A stretch of DNA of 64,000 bases from Leifsonia sp. 1010 (GCF_031455295.1 NZ_JAVDSL010000005.1:62001-126000); one strand, 5' to 3'. Shown: positions 45,280 through 54,087, counted from the first letter of the stretch. Notes: generated by a model from the letters alone, not told the origin. Made by a program: numbers and translations.

Positions 45280-46568
45280 AGGAATACCTTCCCGTCGCCG
45301 CGGTAGGTCCCGGCTTCGCCGACCACGCGCGCCCGCCCGTCTACGGTGTCCACCAGCTGGAAGGCGTCGACGTGCTCGCTGAGCTCGCCGGACTTCGTGT
45401 GCCGCAGCCAGACCCGGTCGCCGATGCGCAGCACGCCGGCCGCGGCGCCGGTGAGCGGCGTCTGCACCTCGCCGGCCATCTCGCGAGCGACCATGCTGAG
45501 GCCGGTCGGCCACTCGACCTTCGGCATCCGGTCGGGCCCGGGCGGCCCCGAGGCGATCCAGCCCCCGCCGAGCAGGGTCGCCGTCTCCGGGTTCGGCCGG
45601 CGCACGACCGAGAGGGCGAAGGATGCGGCCGGCGCCGGATGGAACGACCGGTAGGTGTCGAACAGGTGACCGCCGAACAGTCCGCTTCCCGCGGCGATCT
45701 CGGTGACCGACTCGTCGGAGGCGGTGAACTCGATGGAGCCGGTCCCTCCGCCGTTCACGAACTCCAGATCGGCGATGCGACGCACCGCGGCGACCGCCTC
45801 CGCGCGCCGGCCGAGGAGCTCGTCGCGAGAGTTCTTCTGCATCCACCGCAGGGTCGCACCCCATGCCGGCTTGCCGGGCGGGTTGTCGCCCTGGCCGGCG
45901 ATCTGCGCCTCGTATCCCATCATCCCGACGAGCGCGAAGCCCGGGCGCCGCACGATCTCCTCGGCCACGGTGCGCACCGACGCCGCCGAGTGCAGCGGCG
46001 ACCGGAACACCCCGACATGGCCGAGCACCGGCGCGAACCAGGAGGAGTCGAGTTCGAGGCACAGCCGGATGGTCTGGCGCTGCGCCGGCGGAACCACCGC
46101 GTCGATGAAGTCGAGGTGGGCGATCGAGTCGACCATGAGCGTGACGCGGGCAGCGAGCTCGGGTGAAGCGGCGAGGCGGGCGATCGCGGCGCGATCGGCG
46201 GTCGGGTAGCCGACGACGACATCCTCGATCGGCGGGTGCTCCACGTCGCCCTCCGCGAGCCACAGCGCCTCCGGGAGCGTGTAGGCGAGCACGCCCGCGT
46301 ACCCCGGGAGGGCGAGCACCGCATCCATCACCGAGCGCACCCGCACCGACTTGGAGGCGACCCGGATGGCCTTCGCCGGCCGGTCCGACGGCCCGGCCGC
46401 CCGGCGCAGCAGGTCGTGGGCGTTGTGCCGCAGGGCGGGCAGATGGAGAACCGCGAGCGGAGGATCGAGCCGCGCGGTCGCCGCGGAGAGCGACGGCCAG
46501 AAGACGTCGGGCGTCGTCCACGTCCGCTCGGACGGAGCCGGTGGAGTGGACAGGTCGAGGTCGCTCAT
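45276..46568 (-). CDS. PLP fold-type III enzyme (alanine racemase N-domain/D-threonine aldolase-like)
   Basis: 430 residues. Schiff-base lysine in AIRVASKSVRVRSVM, then a TIM-barrel-like series: VVGYPTADRAAI, VTLMVDSIAHLDF, IRLCLELDSSWF, FALVGMMGYEAQIAG and FVNGGGTGSIEF, a phosphate-binding type loop. It fits the amino-acid deaminase/aldolase group that acts on D-amino acids, but the substrate is unknown. The ATG overlaps the MFS stop by one base; the lactone oxidase follows with an overlap. Confidence 0.85.
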   Translation of the reverse strand: MSDLDLSTPPAPSERTWTTPDVFWPSLSAATARLDPPLAVLHLPALRHNAHDLLRRAAGPSDRPAKAIRVASKSVRVRSVMDAVLALPGYAGVLAYTLPEALWLAEGDVEHPPIEDVVVGYPTADRAAIARLAASPELAARVTLMVDSIAHLDFIDAVVPPAQRQTIRLCLELDSSWFAPVLGHVGVFRSPLHSAASVRTVAEEIVRRPGFALVGMMGYEAQIAGQGDNPPGKPAWGATLRWMQKNSRDELLGRRAEAVAAVRRIADLEFVNGGGTGSIEFTASDESVTEIAAGSGLFGGHLFDTYRSFHPAPAASFALSVVRRPNPETATLLGGGWIASGPPGPDRMPKVEWPTGLSMVAREMAGEVQTPLTGAAAGVLRIGDRVWLRHTKSGELSEHVDAFQLVDTVDGRARVVGEAGTYRGDGKVFL

Positions 46569-47824
46569 CAGCGCACCGCTTTCACTCGGGCGACCGCGAG
46601 CGCTCCCGCGAACGCGAACACGGCCGACAGGACGAACAGACCGGCGAAGCCGCCCAGCGCCGCCACGATCATCGCGCCGAACAAGGGCGCGACCGCCTGC
46701 GGAACGGCCAGGGCGATGTTCATGATGCCGAGGTCCTTCCCGCGGCTCTCCGGGTCGGGCAGCACCTGGGTGGCGAGCGCCTGATCCACCGACAGGAAGC
46801 AGCCGTACCCGATGCCGAGGAGCGCGGCGGCGACGATCGCGACCGACAGCTGCGGGACGAACGCGAGCAGCAGCGCCGCGACGCCCTGCACGGCGGAGGA
46901 CGCGAACACGAACGCCTTGCGGCGGCCGAGACGGTCGGACAGCCGGCCGAGCACGAGCGACGCCACGATCACGAACACCATGTAGACCAGGATGAGGATG
47001 AGCAGGTCGTCGTCGGCGTTCGGATCGCGCAGGCCGAACTCGAGGAAGTAGAGCAGCAGCGACGTGCCGAACGCGTTGCCGAAGTTGACCAGCACGCGGC
47101 TGAGCAGCGTCCAGCCGAAGTCGGGATGCTCACGCGGGCTGATCCACAGGCCCTCGATGACGCCGCGGAACGACATCCGCTCGCGCAGTTCCACCGGCAG
47201 CACCGCGTCCGGCAGGAACAGGAACGGCAGCACGAGCACCACCAGCAGCACCGCCATCGCCGTGTAGCCGACGAACGCGCCGACGAAGACGTAGGTGACC
47301 AGGGCGACGCCGAGGATGATGCCGATCGCCTGGGGTGCGCTGATCCACCCGCTGACGTAGCCGCGCTGATCGACGGGTACCTGGTCGCTGATCGTGGCGG
47401 TGAGCGCGGCGGTGAGGATGCAGAAGCCGGTCAGCGCGAGCGACCAGAACACGCCCATCCCGACCATGGTGGTCTGAAGCCCGAGCAGCACCAGGGAGAC
47501 GGCGAAGACGACGGCTCCGGCGGCGATCCACGGGCGGCGGCGGCCGAAGCGGCTGGTGGTGCGGTCGGAGAGGGCGCCGGTCAGCGGGTAGGCGACGATG
47601 GCGCACACGCCGGAGATGCCCGAGATGACCCCGAAGGCGATCACGTTGTCCACCCACGAGTCGGTATGCAGCTGCGCCTGCACCTGGTCGGGCAGGAGCT
47701 TCTGGATGGGCGCGAGCTGCGCCATCCACACGCCCAGCCAGGCGACGGCGAAGGCGGCGATCCACCGTCCTGGGACCTTGCGCACCGGCTCGGCGAAGAC
47801 CGCCGGCGTCGTCGTGTTCGTCAT
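46568..47824 (-). CDS. MFS transporter
   Basis: 418 residues with 12 hydrophobic segments. The inter-helix 2-3 loop reads GALSDRTTSRFGRRRPWIAAG, close to the GPH/sugar-proton symporter style, and its counterpart in the second half is GRLSDRLGRRKAFVF. The substrate is unknown; context suggests a compound handled by the two downstream enzymes. The ATG overlaps the TetR stop (ATGA). Confidence 0.9.
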   Translation of the reverse strand: MTNTTTPAVFAEPVRKVPGRWIAAFAVAWLGVWMAQLAPIQKLLPDQVQAQLHTDSWVDNVIAFGVISGISGVCAIVAYPLTGALSDRTTSRFGRRRPWIAAGAVVFAVSLVLLGLQTTMVGMGVFWSLALTGFCILTAALTATISDQVPVDQRGYVSGWISAPQAIGIILGVALVTYVFVGAFVGYTAMAVLLVVLVLPFLFLPDAVLPVELRERMSFRGVIEGLWISPREHPDFGWTLLSRVLVNFGNAFGTSLLLYFLEFGLRDPNADDDLLILILVYMVFVIVASLVLGRLSDRLGRRKAFVFASSAVQGVAALLLAFVPQLSVAIVAAALLGIGYGCFLSVDQALATQVLPDPESRGKDLGIMNIALAVPQAVAPLFGAMIVAALGGFAGLFVLSAVFAFAGALAVARVKAVR

Positions 47825-48489
47825 CGTGCACCTGCGTTCGTCGAGGGGGCGGGGGTGTGGTGCGTGGTGCGGTGGTGCGGTTCGGAGGTCGGGACGGCGA
47901 GGGCGGCGAGGGCGTCGGCCGCCACATCCATCACGGCGGCGGCCGCCGCGTCGTCTCGGGTGACCAGCCAGCCGACGGTGAGGCCGTCGGTGAAGGAGAC
48001 CAGGATGCGGGCGATCTCGTCGAGGGGGCGCGTCCACTCGTATCCCGCCAGGCGCGCGGTCTCTGCCGCAGCGTGCGCCGCGACCTCGTGATAGCGCGCG
48101 TACTGCCGGCGCGCGAGCGGCTCGAAGCCCGGCTCGCGCAGAGCCCAGTGAGTCAGCTCGAACATCGCCTTCTCGCGGCCCGGATCGGCGCGGACGCCGT
48201 CGAAGTAGTGCTGGAGGCCCGCGCGGACCGCGTCGCGCATCCCCGCCCCTCCGGCTTCAACGGTGAGTGCGGGCGCGAAGTCGGTCTGCTCGCTGCCGAC
48301 GGCCGCCTCGATGAGCTCGGCCATGAGTTCGTCACGCGATTCGAAGACGTAGTGGAAGCTGGCGAGCGGCATGCGGGCCTCGGCGACGATCCGGCGGGTC
48401 GTGGCCGCGGCGACACCGTCGCGGGCGATCACGCGCAGGGCGGCCTGGACCAGGGCGGTGCGACGGTCTGCGACCGGGATGCGCGTCAT
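47821..48489 (-). CDS. TetR family regulator heading the lactone-oxidase operon
   Basis: 222 residues. Helix-turn-helix DGVAAATTRRIVAEARMPLASFHYVFES is typical; it is split here only for length. The C-terminal domain contains FELTHWALREPGFEPLARRQY. It is cotranscribed with and probably represses the MFS-racemase-oxidase genes. The upstream 132 bp, shared with the divergent Ig-domain gene, contain the small palindrome CCGCAAATGCGG at 48563-48574. Confidence 0.87.
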   Translation of the reverse strand: MTRIPVADRRTALVQAALRVIARDGVAAATTRRIVAEARMPLASFHYVFESRDELMAELIEAAVGSEQTDFAPALTVEAGGAGMRDAVRAGLQHYFDGVRADPGREKAMFELTHWALREPGFEPLARRQYARYHEVAAHAAAETARLAGYEWTRPLDEIARILVSFTDGLTVGWLVTRDDAAAAAVMDVAADALAALAVPTSEPHHRTTHHTPAPSTNAGAR

Positions 48490-48621
48490 CCGGACTCCTC
48501 GGGCTCCACCCGCGCTCCGTCGCGCGGGAGAAAGTGGGACAGTTGACCCAGATCACAGTATGCCGCAAATGCGGGCGATTCGTTTGACACCGGCTATCAG
48601 TACCCCCTGGAATGGGGTGGA

Positions 48622-51006
48622 ATGCGGGGATTTACGAGCGACGTGTCACCACCAGTCCGGCCACGGGGGTCGCGCCGACTGGTGTCCGTCGCTGCCGTCG
48701 CAGCGCTCGCCGTGCTCCTGCTCAGCGCGGCCGGACTCATCGGAACGGCTCCCCCCGCCACCGCGTCACCGCCCCCGGCCGGCGCATCGACGTCCGCACT
48801 CGCAGTATCGGGTTCCACCGCAGCATCCGGCTCCACCGCAGTCCGCTCTTCCGCAGCACAGTCACCCGCAGCCTCGTCCGCTGCAGCCTCCTTCTCCTCC
48901 GGCTCCGGCTCATCGCCGGCGTCCGCTTCCGCGCGCCCGGCGGCCGTTCCGACGCCGTCGGCCGTCTCGCCGACCGACACCTCGTCACCGTCCGACACAC
49001 CGACCCCGACCCCGACGCCGAGCCCGGTGAGCATCGACCGCCTCCCGGATCTGGTGCGCAGCTTCCCGCTGGCCGTCTCGGGCACCGCGACGCCGACCGA
49101 CACGATCTCCGTCTCGGCCGGCTCCTCCCCCGGAAGCGCGCAGAGCTGCACCGCCACGGTGGATGACGACGGCGACTGGCGCTGCACCATCGCCTCGCTG
49201 CCCGACGGCCCCGGCGTCTCCGTTCGCGCCGAATCCACCCTGAGCGGGTCCGACAGCGCCCGAGTGGATGTGCTGCACCCGCCCGTGATCGCCGGAACCG
49301 GCGTCGTGTCGACCGGCGGCAGCGTGCGCGGCACCGCCTACCCCGGCGCGAGCGTCACGGTCACCGCCGACTCCGGTGCGAGCTGCACCTTCCCGGCGGA
49401 CGCCAACGGCGGCTGGGCGTGCGTGCTCAGCGGGTCGCTGCCGGATGGACGCCACACCGTGACGGCGACGCAGACGGCTCCGTTCTCATCGCAGGCGTCC
49501 GCATCCAGCGGCCGGGTCACCCTCGACGTGGACCGCACGGCTCCCGCCGCCCCGGGCATCACCTCCCCGTCGAGCGGGACGTCCGTCCTCGCCGGTGCGG
49601 CGGTCGCGTTCGGCGGAACCGGTGAGACCGGCGCGCATGTGACCCTCTACGCCACCACCGCCCAGGGCACGACCGTGGTCTGCACGGCGGACGTCGCCGC
49701 CGGCGCGTGGACGTGCCAGGGAGCCCTCCCCGAGGGCGCGTACACGCTCTCGGCCCTCCAGCGGGATGCCGCGGGGAACGTGAGCGCCGGGAGCAACGCC
49801 GTCACCCTCGGCGTCACGGCGGCCACCACGCCGTCGACGCGGTCGCCGACGCGTACGCCGACCCCGACGCCGACCCCCGCGGAGCCGGCGCCGCCCGCCG
49901 CCGGTGGCGGGACGGGTGCCGGACCGCTGCATCCCGACACCCGCGGGTGGATCGCGACGCCCTTCTCCAACGCCTCGGCACCGGTCGTGACGGCGGCCTC
50001 GCTGCCCGGGTGGATGCGCTCGGTCGGTCTCGCCGTCGCCGCACTTCTGCTGCTGGTCCTGCCGGCGCGGCTGCTGACCGCCGCACTCGCCCGCGGGCGT
50101 GCCGCCCGCGCAGATCGGGAGCGCCGCCGGGTGTCTGTGTTCGGCCGAAACCGGCCGCGCTCCGACGTCGCGGAGGCGTCGGCGCTGTTCGGCGCCGCCG
50201 CGCGGTCGGAGCGGACGCCGACGCCTTCCAACGGACCGGCTGCGGGCGGGTCGCCGTCCACGCCGGCTCAACCGCGCTGGCTCGTACCCGTGGTCGGAAT
50301 CGCCGCGGCCGTGCTGGTGACCCTCTCCACGCCGCTCTCCGACCCGGGCGCCTACCTGCGGGTGCTGCTCGCGATCGGGATCGCCGTCGCCGGCGTGAAC
50401 GCCGTGTGGGTGCTCGCCGGTCGAGCCCTGGCTCCGCATTTCGGCCTCCCCGTGCCGCGGATCACCGTGCGGCCGGAACTGCTCGTCGTGGTCGCGGTCG
50501 CGGCGTTCGGCTCCCGCCTGCTCGGGCTCTCCCCCGCGCTGCTGTTCGCCCTCGTGCTCGGACTGTCGATGGCGCCGCACGCCGGCCGCGCGCGCCGCGG
50601 ACGGATCGCGGCCGTGCAGATCTCGGCCGTCGCGGCCCTGGGTGTGCTCGCCTGGCTCGCAGTGGGGCTGCTCCCCACGCCCACCGGGGCCTTCAGCGCA
50701 TTCGTGGTCGAACTCGTCAACGCGCTCGCCCTGATCGGCATCGGCTCGGCCTCCGTCATGCTGCTCCCCCTCGGCGGGCTCGCGGGCCGTGCCGTCGCCC
50801 AGTGGTCGCGTTGGCTCTGGGGCGGGCTGAGCATCGTCGTGTACACGGTCCTGTTCGCGCTGCTGCTGCCCGTGGCATCCCTCGTCGAGCGGGGTGTCGG
50901 CGTGATCGTCATCGTCGGTGTCGCCGCAGGCTTCGCCGCGGCCAGCGTCGCGGTGTGGCTGTGGGAGCGCTACGTCGCGCCGGCGCTCGACCGCACGGTG
51001 CCGTGA
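48622..51006 (+). CDS. Ig-like domain surface protein with multi-pass membrane C terminus
   Basis: 794 residues. Signal peptide or anchor (about 20-48), an Ala/Ser/Thr-Pro-rich linker with SDTPTPTPTPSP, then three Ig-like domains (about 145-395). Each of these carries a C-x-x-...-W-x-C pair (CTATVDDDGDWRC, CTFPADANGGWAC, CTADVAAGAWTC). A second TP-rich linker precedes a first helix at about 470-490. A charged cytosolic stretch and about seven more helices follow to the end. It is a wall-spanning adhesin-like head fused to an integral membrane module; function unknown. Confidence 0.8.
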   Translation: MRGFTSDVSPPVRPRGSRRLVSVAAVAALAVLLLSAAGLIGTAPPATASPPPAGASTSALAVSGSTAASGSTAVRSSAAQSPAASSAAASFSSGSGSSPASASARPAAVPTPSAVSPTDTSSPSDTPTPTPTPSPVSIDRLPDLVRSFPLAVSGTATPTDTISVSAGSSPGSAQSCTATVDDDGDWRCTIASLPDGPGVSVRAESTLSGSDSARVDVLHPPVIAGTGVVSTGGSVRGTAYPGASVTVTADSGASCTFPADANGGWACVLSGSLPDGRHTVTATQTAPFSSQASASSGRVTLDVDRTAPAAPGITSPSSGTSVLAGAAVAFGGTGETGAHVTLYATTAQGTTVVCTADVAAGAWTCQGALPEGAYTLSALQRDAAGNVSAGSNAVTLGVTAATTPSTRSPTRTPTPTPTPAEPAPPAAGGGTGAGPLHPDTRGWIATPFSNASAPVVTAASLPGWMRSVGLAVAALLLLVLPARLLTAALARGRAARADRERRRVSVFGRNRPRSDVAEASALFGAAARSERTPTPSNGPAAGGSPSTPAQPRWLVPVVGIAAAVLVTLSTPLSDPGAYLRVLLAIGIAVAGVNAVWVLAGRALAPHFGLPVPRITVRPELLVVVAVAAFGSRLLGLSPALLFALVLGLSMAPHAGRARRGRIAAVQISAVAALGVLAWLAVGLLPTPTGAFSAFVVELVNALALIGIGSASVMLLPLGGLAGRAVAQWSRWLWGGLSIVVYTVLFALLLPVASLVERGVGVIVIVGVAAGFAAASVAVWLWERYVAPALDRTVP

Positions 51007-51012
51007 TCTGCG

Positions 51013-51390
51013 TCAGGATGCGCTGAGCGCATCCACGTAGAACCAGTCCCGCCCCTCGCGCGCGAACCGCGAGACCTCGTGCAGGCTGCCCCGCTCGCTG
51101 CCCTTGTAGTACGCGACGAACTCCACTACGCCGTCCCGGTCGAACGGGCCTCCGCCCTCGGTGCGCTCGATGTCGAGGCGGTACCAGCGGAGGTCGGGGT
51201 CGAGCTCCAGCTCGTCGGGTCGCGTGGACGGATGCCAGCTGCGGAGCAGGTACGCGGCATCGCCGAGGGCGAAGGCGCTGAACCGGGACCGCATCAGACG
51301 CTCCGCGGTCGGGGCCGGCTCGCCGCGGTGCAGCGGACCGCAGCAGGCGTCGTACGTCTCGCCGCTCAGGCACGGGCACCGGGTGGTCAC
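51013..51390 (-). CDS. YchJ-like (UPF0225) protein with SEC-C-type zinc motif
   Basis: 125 residues. The N-terminal CPCLSGETYDACCGP motif is a SEC-C-like zinc site. The rest is an NTF2-like fold (AERLMRSRFSAFALGDAAYL, FVAYYKGSERGSLHE) as in YchJ. Role unknown. The GTG at 51390 follows TAGGCT (51397-51402) by 6 nt. It is convergent with the Ig-domain gene 6 bp away. Confidence 0.88.
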   Translation of the reverse strand: MTTRCPCLSGETYDACCGPLHRGEPAPTAERLMRSRFSAFALGDAAYLLRSWHPSTRPDELELDPDLRWYRLDIERTEGGGPFDRDGVVEFVAYYKGSERGSLHEVSRFAREGRDWFYVDALSAS

Positions 51391-51585
51391 GCATCGAGCC
51401 TAACCGGCCGTGGCGGGCCCGACTGGAGGCCCGGCCGGCGCCCGCGTCGGGGGATCCCGGGCACCGGCCGGACCGAGGACACCTCACCAGAAAGGGTGTC
51501 TGCGACGAGTGTGCCGCAGAACCTTGGAGAACGACTCCGGAACCGCTGAAGGAGTTCGCAGACGCGGCGGGCGGCGGCGACGGTG

Positions 51586-51591
51586 TAGCGT
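51586..51591 (+). promoter_or_regulatory. -10 box TAGCGT of a leaderless miniprotein gene
   Basis: TAGCGT ends 7 nt before the ATG at 51599, supporting this start over the longer open frame beginning at 51410. Confidence 0.45.
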
Positions 51592-51598
51592 TGATCGC

Positions 51599-51706
51599 AT
51601 GGAAGGTCTGCTCATCGGATTCATCTGGCTCGTCGTGATCGTCGGCGGCGGGATCGCCGCAGCCGCGATCGTCCAGATGGTCAAGTCGCCCTACCGCGAC
51701 CGCTAG
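51599..51706 (+). CDS. 35-residue single-pass membrane peptide
   Basis: Almost the whole peptide is one helix (GLLIGFIWLVVIVGGGIAAA), followed by a short basic tail ending KSPYRDR. It looks like a real small membrane protein of the type encoded alone near tRNA genes in actinobacteria. TAGCGT lies 7 nt upstream of the ATG. The preceding 208 bp hold no other gene. Confidence 0.55.
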   Translation: MEGLLIGFIWLVVIVGGGIAAAAIVQMVKSPYRDR

Positions 51707-51755
51707 ACCTCGACCGGCGGCCGTCCGCGCCGCTCGTCGGCCCGCTGCACCTTCG

Positions 51756-51829
51756 GCCCCCATAGCCCAATCGGTAGAGGCAGGCGACTTAAACTCGCCC
51801 GAGTGTGGGTTCGAGTCCCACTGGGGGTA
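51756..51829 (+). tRNA. tRNA with anticodon UAA, class I fold
   Basis: A 74-nt cloverleaf. Acceptor GCCCCCA/TGGGGGT (first pair G-U) with discriminator A; D arm of three pairs plus a C/A mismatch, loop with GG. Anticodon stem GGCGA/TCGCC with loop CTTAAAC, so the anticodon is UAA. A 5-nt variable region (CGAGT) follows, then T arm GTGGG/CCCAC with loop TTCGAGT. UAA reads the leucine codon UUA, but leucine tRNAs normally have a long variable arm, which is missing here. CCA is not encoded. Confidence 0.85.
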
Positions 51830-51845
51830 CTCGGCCGCCGGGCGC

Positions 51846-51930
51846 GCTTGCGTCGGTAAAACGGTCCCGAATCTCCGACGGACCGCGGTGCGGATGGAGT
51901 TTCGGCGCGATCGGGAGCAGATCTCCGACG
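51846..51930 (+). repeat. 85-bp dispersed repeat, copy C2
   Basis: Aligns without gaps to the reverse complement of 39962-40046. The conserved centre is ATCTCCGACG then GACCGCGGTGCGGATGGAG, and both copies end with ATCTCCGACG. It lies between the tRNA gene and the convergent secreted-protein gene, whose stop is at 51931. Confidence 0.8.
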
Positions 51931-53961
51931 TCAGCGGGCGCGTCGGCGGCGGCGGCCGGACACGATCGCCCAGGGGATGAGCGCCAGCGCCACGATGACC
52001 GCTGCGGCCCCGATCGCTGCGAGCACGCGCGGCCGCAGAAGCCACGGAGTTGCAGGCACGATACGGAGGTCGCTCGCGTAGCTGTCGGCGATCGTGGTGC
52101 CCGATCCCGTCGCCGTGTTGACCGCATCCAGGAAGAGTTCGGCCGACAGTTGCGGCCCCGGCGGGGAGGTGGGAACGCCGGAGGCGAGCTGCACACGGAG
52201 CAGCACCTGGTCGGTGCTGTGCGGGGCGATCGACAGACCGCCATCCGGCTCGACATAGCCGCGGATCACGTCGTCCTCCGCCGTGGAGCCGGTCAACTCG
52301 ACCGGATGAAACGGGCCGGCCTCTCCGGAGAGCGAGTAGTCGACGTGCAGCTGGGACGAATCCACCGGCGTACGGCTGCCCTCCGCCGGGAAGACGTCGA
52401 GCTCGACGCGTGCCCCGTCGATCCGGTCGGACGCGGGGTTGGTGAAGGTGGCGGTGACGTAGCGGGCATCGCCGCCGGCCTCCAGGGCCGCCGGGAAGTC
52501 GGCCTCGGCGTTCGGCGCGGTCGCCGCGGTGGACCCCTGGTAGACCCGGCTGATGGCGGAGTACCCGCCCTTCGCCTCGAGCGCGACCAGCGCGCACACG
52601 ACCGGATCGCCCGAGCCCGTGTAGGTGGCGGTGGCGCGACCGTTGCCGTCGGTGGTCGCCGTCGTCGCGGCGAAGGTCCCGCAGGTGCCGTCGCCGCGGA
52701 CCGCGTAGGTGCTCAGCGTGATCCGGTCTCCGACGACCGGCTCGCCTGCCCGGTCGACGATGCTCAGCTCGAGAGTCGCAACGTCCGTGCCCTCCAGGCT
52801 GTTCGGTGTGACATCGGTGAAGATCTCGGCGACATCGCCCGGGGCCTCGGACGGATCTGTCGTCGCCTGCGTCACGCTCTGCGCGCAGCCGAAACCGGCG
52901 CCGTACGCATCGAAGGAGCCGTTGCTGAACTCCGTCTGGGTGTAATACGGGTGGCCGTTGATCAGTTGGTTGTAGAGAGTCCCGTACGGATCGTCGGGGT
53001 CGGTCGACCCGAGCGCGGTGCCGAAGTCCTCGGCGCACAGGTCGCCGATCTCGTGCCCCGTCTCGTCCAGCCATGCCGGATTCTCCGTGTCGGGATCCGT
53101 CATCGCCTCGGCCAGTTCGTGGCTGAGGGTGCTGATCGCGCCGTCGAGGGCGAGACTGCCGCTGGGGGCCTGTCCCGCGTCGCAGTTGGCCGCCTCGAAC
53201 GGTTCGTTGCTGTACACGACGGCCTCCTCACCCTCACCGAACATGCGGTGGTAGCCGCAGAACGTCGATGCGGAGGTCGTCCCGTCACGATCCTGCGCCT
53301 CCACGCCCGGCGGCAGGAAGACCGGCGTGAAGCGGTCCATGCCCGTCGGCACCTGTCCGACAGCGACCAGCCGCGCGAGTTCGGCGCGCAGTTCGTCGTC
53401 GGTCAGGCAGACGCTGCTGACGTCGTCGTCGGGCGCGCATCCCTTCGCCGGGAAGGCCGACGGGTCGACGACGGCCGGGGCGTCGGTGAGGCGGTAGTCG
53501 AGGGGAACCGTCTCGCCGTCCGCGTCGCCGGGGTACTCGGTCGCCAGCGAGTAGACGTTGGCATCGCCGCCGCTGTCCGCCGCGACATCGTGCAGGTAAA
53601 GCAGGATGCCGTCCACGTACCCGGGAGGGAAAGCGAAACCGTCGGGGGCCCAGAACACCGGCGTGATGACGATCCCGGCGTCACCGGAGGTCTCCATCAC
53701 AGGCCCGCCGGAGTACTCCATCGGCGGGGCGCATCCATCGCAGTAGTGACCGTCGCGGTTGCCGCCGTCCGCCAGCTCACTCTCGGCGGCGACCGGAGCA
53801 GTGACGGGTGCGTCGAGCGGGGCGTCGAGCGGTGCGTCGAGCGACGCTGCGGTCGCGGCAGCGGGTGCAAGGGCGAGGGATGCGACGGCAGCCACCAGAG
53901 CCACGGTTGCCCACCAGCGGCTGCCCGCCTGCCGGCCTCCGCGTCGGATGCGTCTCGCCAT
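51931..53961 (-). CDS. Secreted, membrane-anchored protein with HELAEAMTD motif and Ig-like domain
   Basis: 676 residues. A twin-Arg-rich, hydrophobic signal peptide (about 1-40) is followed by a Cys-containing domain with SHELAEAMTDP (His281, Glu282, Asp289) as a candidate zinc or metalloprotease-like site. An invasin-like Ig domain follows (about 375-470, with LELSIVDRAGEPVVGDRITL) and a second beta domain. The C terminus has one transmembrane helix and the tail GRRRRRAR. The catalytic role is unproven, since a full HExxH is not present. The ATG at 53961 has AGGCGGTGG upstream. Confidence 0.75.
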   Translation of the reverse strand: MARRIRRGGRQAGSRWWATVALVAAVASLALAPAAATAASLDAPLDAPLDAPVTAPVAAESELADGGNRDGHYCDGCAPPMEYSGGPVMETSGDAGIVITPVFWAPDGFAFPPGYVDGILLYLHDVAADSGGDANVYSLATEYPGDADGETVPLDYRLTDAPAVVDPSAFPAKGCAPDDDVSSVCLTDDELRAELARLVAVGQVPTGMDRFTPVFLPPGVEAQDRDGTTSASTFCGYHRMFGEGEEAVVYSNEPFEAANCDAGQAPSGSLALDGAISTLSHELAEAMTDPDTENPAWLDETGHEIGDLCAEDFGTALGSTDPDDPYGTLYNQLINGHPYYTQTEFSNGSFDAYGAGFGCAQSVTQATTDPSEAPGDVAEIFTDVTPNSLEGTDVATLELSIVDRAGEPVVGDRITLSTYAVRGDGTCGTFAATTATTDGNGRATATYTGSGDPVVCALVALEAKGGYSAISRVYQGSTAATAPNAEADFPAALEAGGDARYVTATFTNPASDRIDGARVELDVFPAEGSRTPVDSSQLHVDYSLSGEAGPFHPVELTGSTAEDDVIRGYVEPDGGLSIAPHSTDQVLLRVQLASGVPTSPPGPQLSAELFLDAVNTATGSGTTIADSYASDLRIVPATPWLLRPRVLAAIGAAAVIVALALIPWAIVSGRRRRRAR

Positions 53962-54087
53962 CGTGCCACCGCCTCGCTCGCCCCGTGACCGCACGATGCG
54001 GCACTGCAAGCACCACCGTGGCATCCCCCGCCTCGACCCGAAATACAGCTGCTGCGCGACGACACCGGACCGGTCCACCGAACGACG

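Noticed and set aside
43966-46521. Open frame of 851 codons covering the lactone oxidase and most of the PLP-enzyme gene
   Set aside because: The upstream half is an alternative frame of the PLP-enzyme gene with Arg/Ala/Pro-rich shadow composition. The overlapping GTGA start at 45279 gives a normal oxidase.
48563-48574. CCGCAAATGCGG palindrome upstream of the second TetR gene
   Set aside because: Kept only as a remark in the gene entry; five-base arms are too short to call an operator in this base composition.
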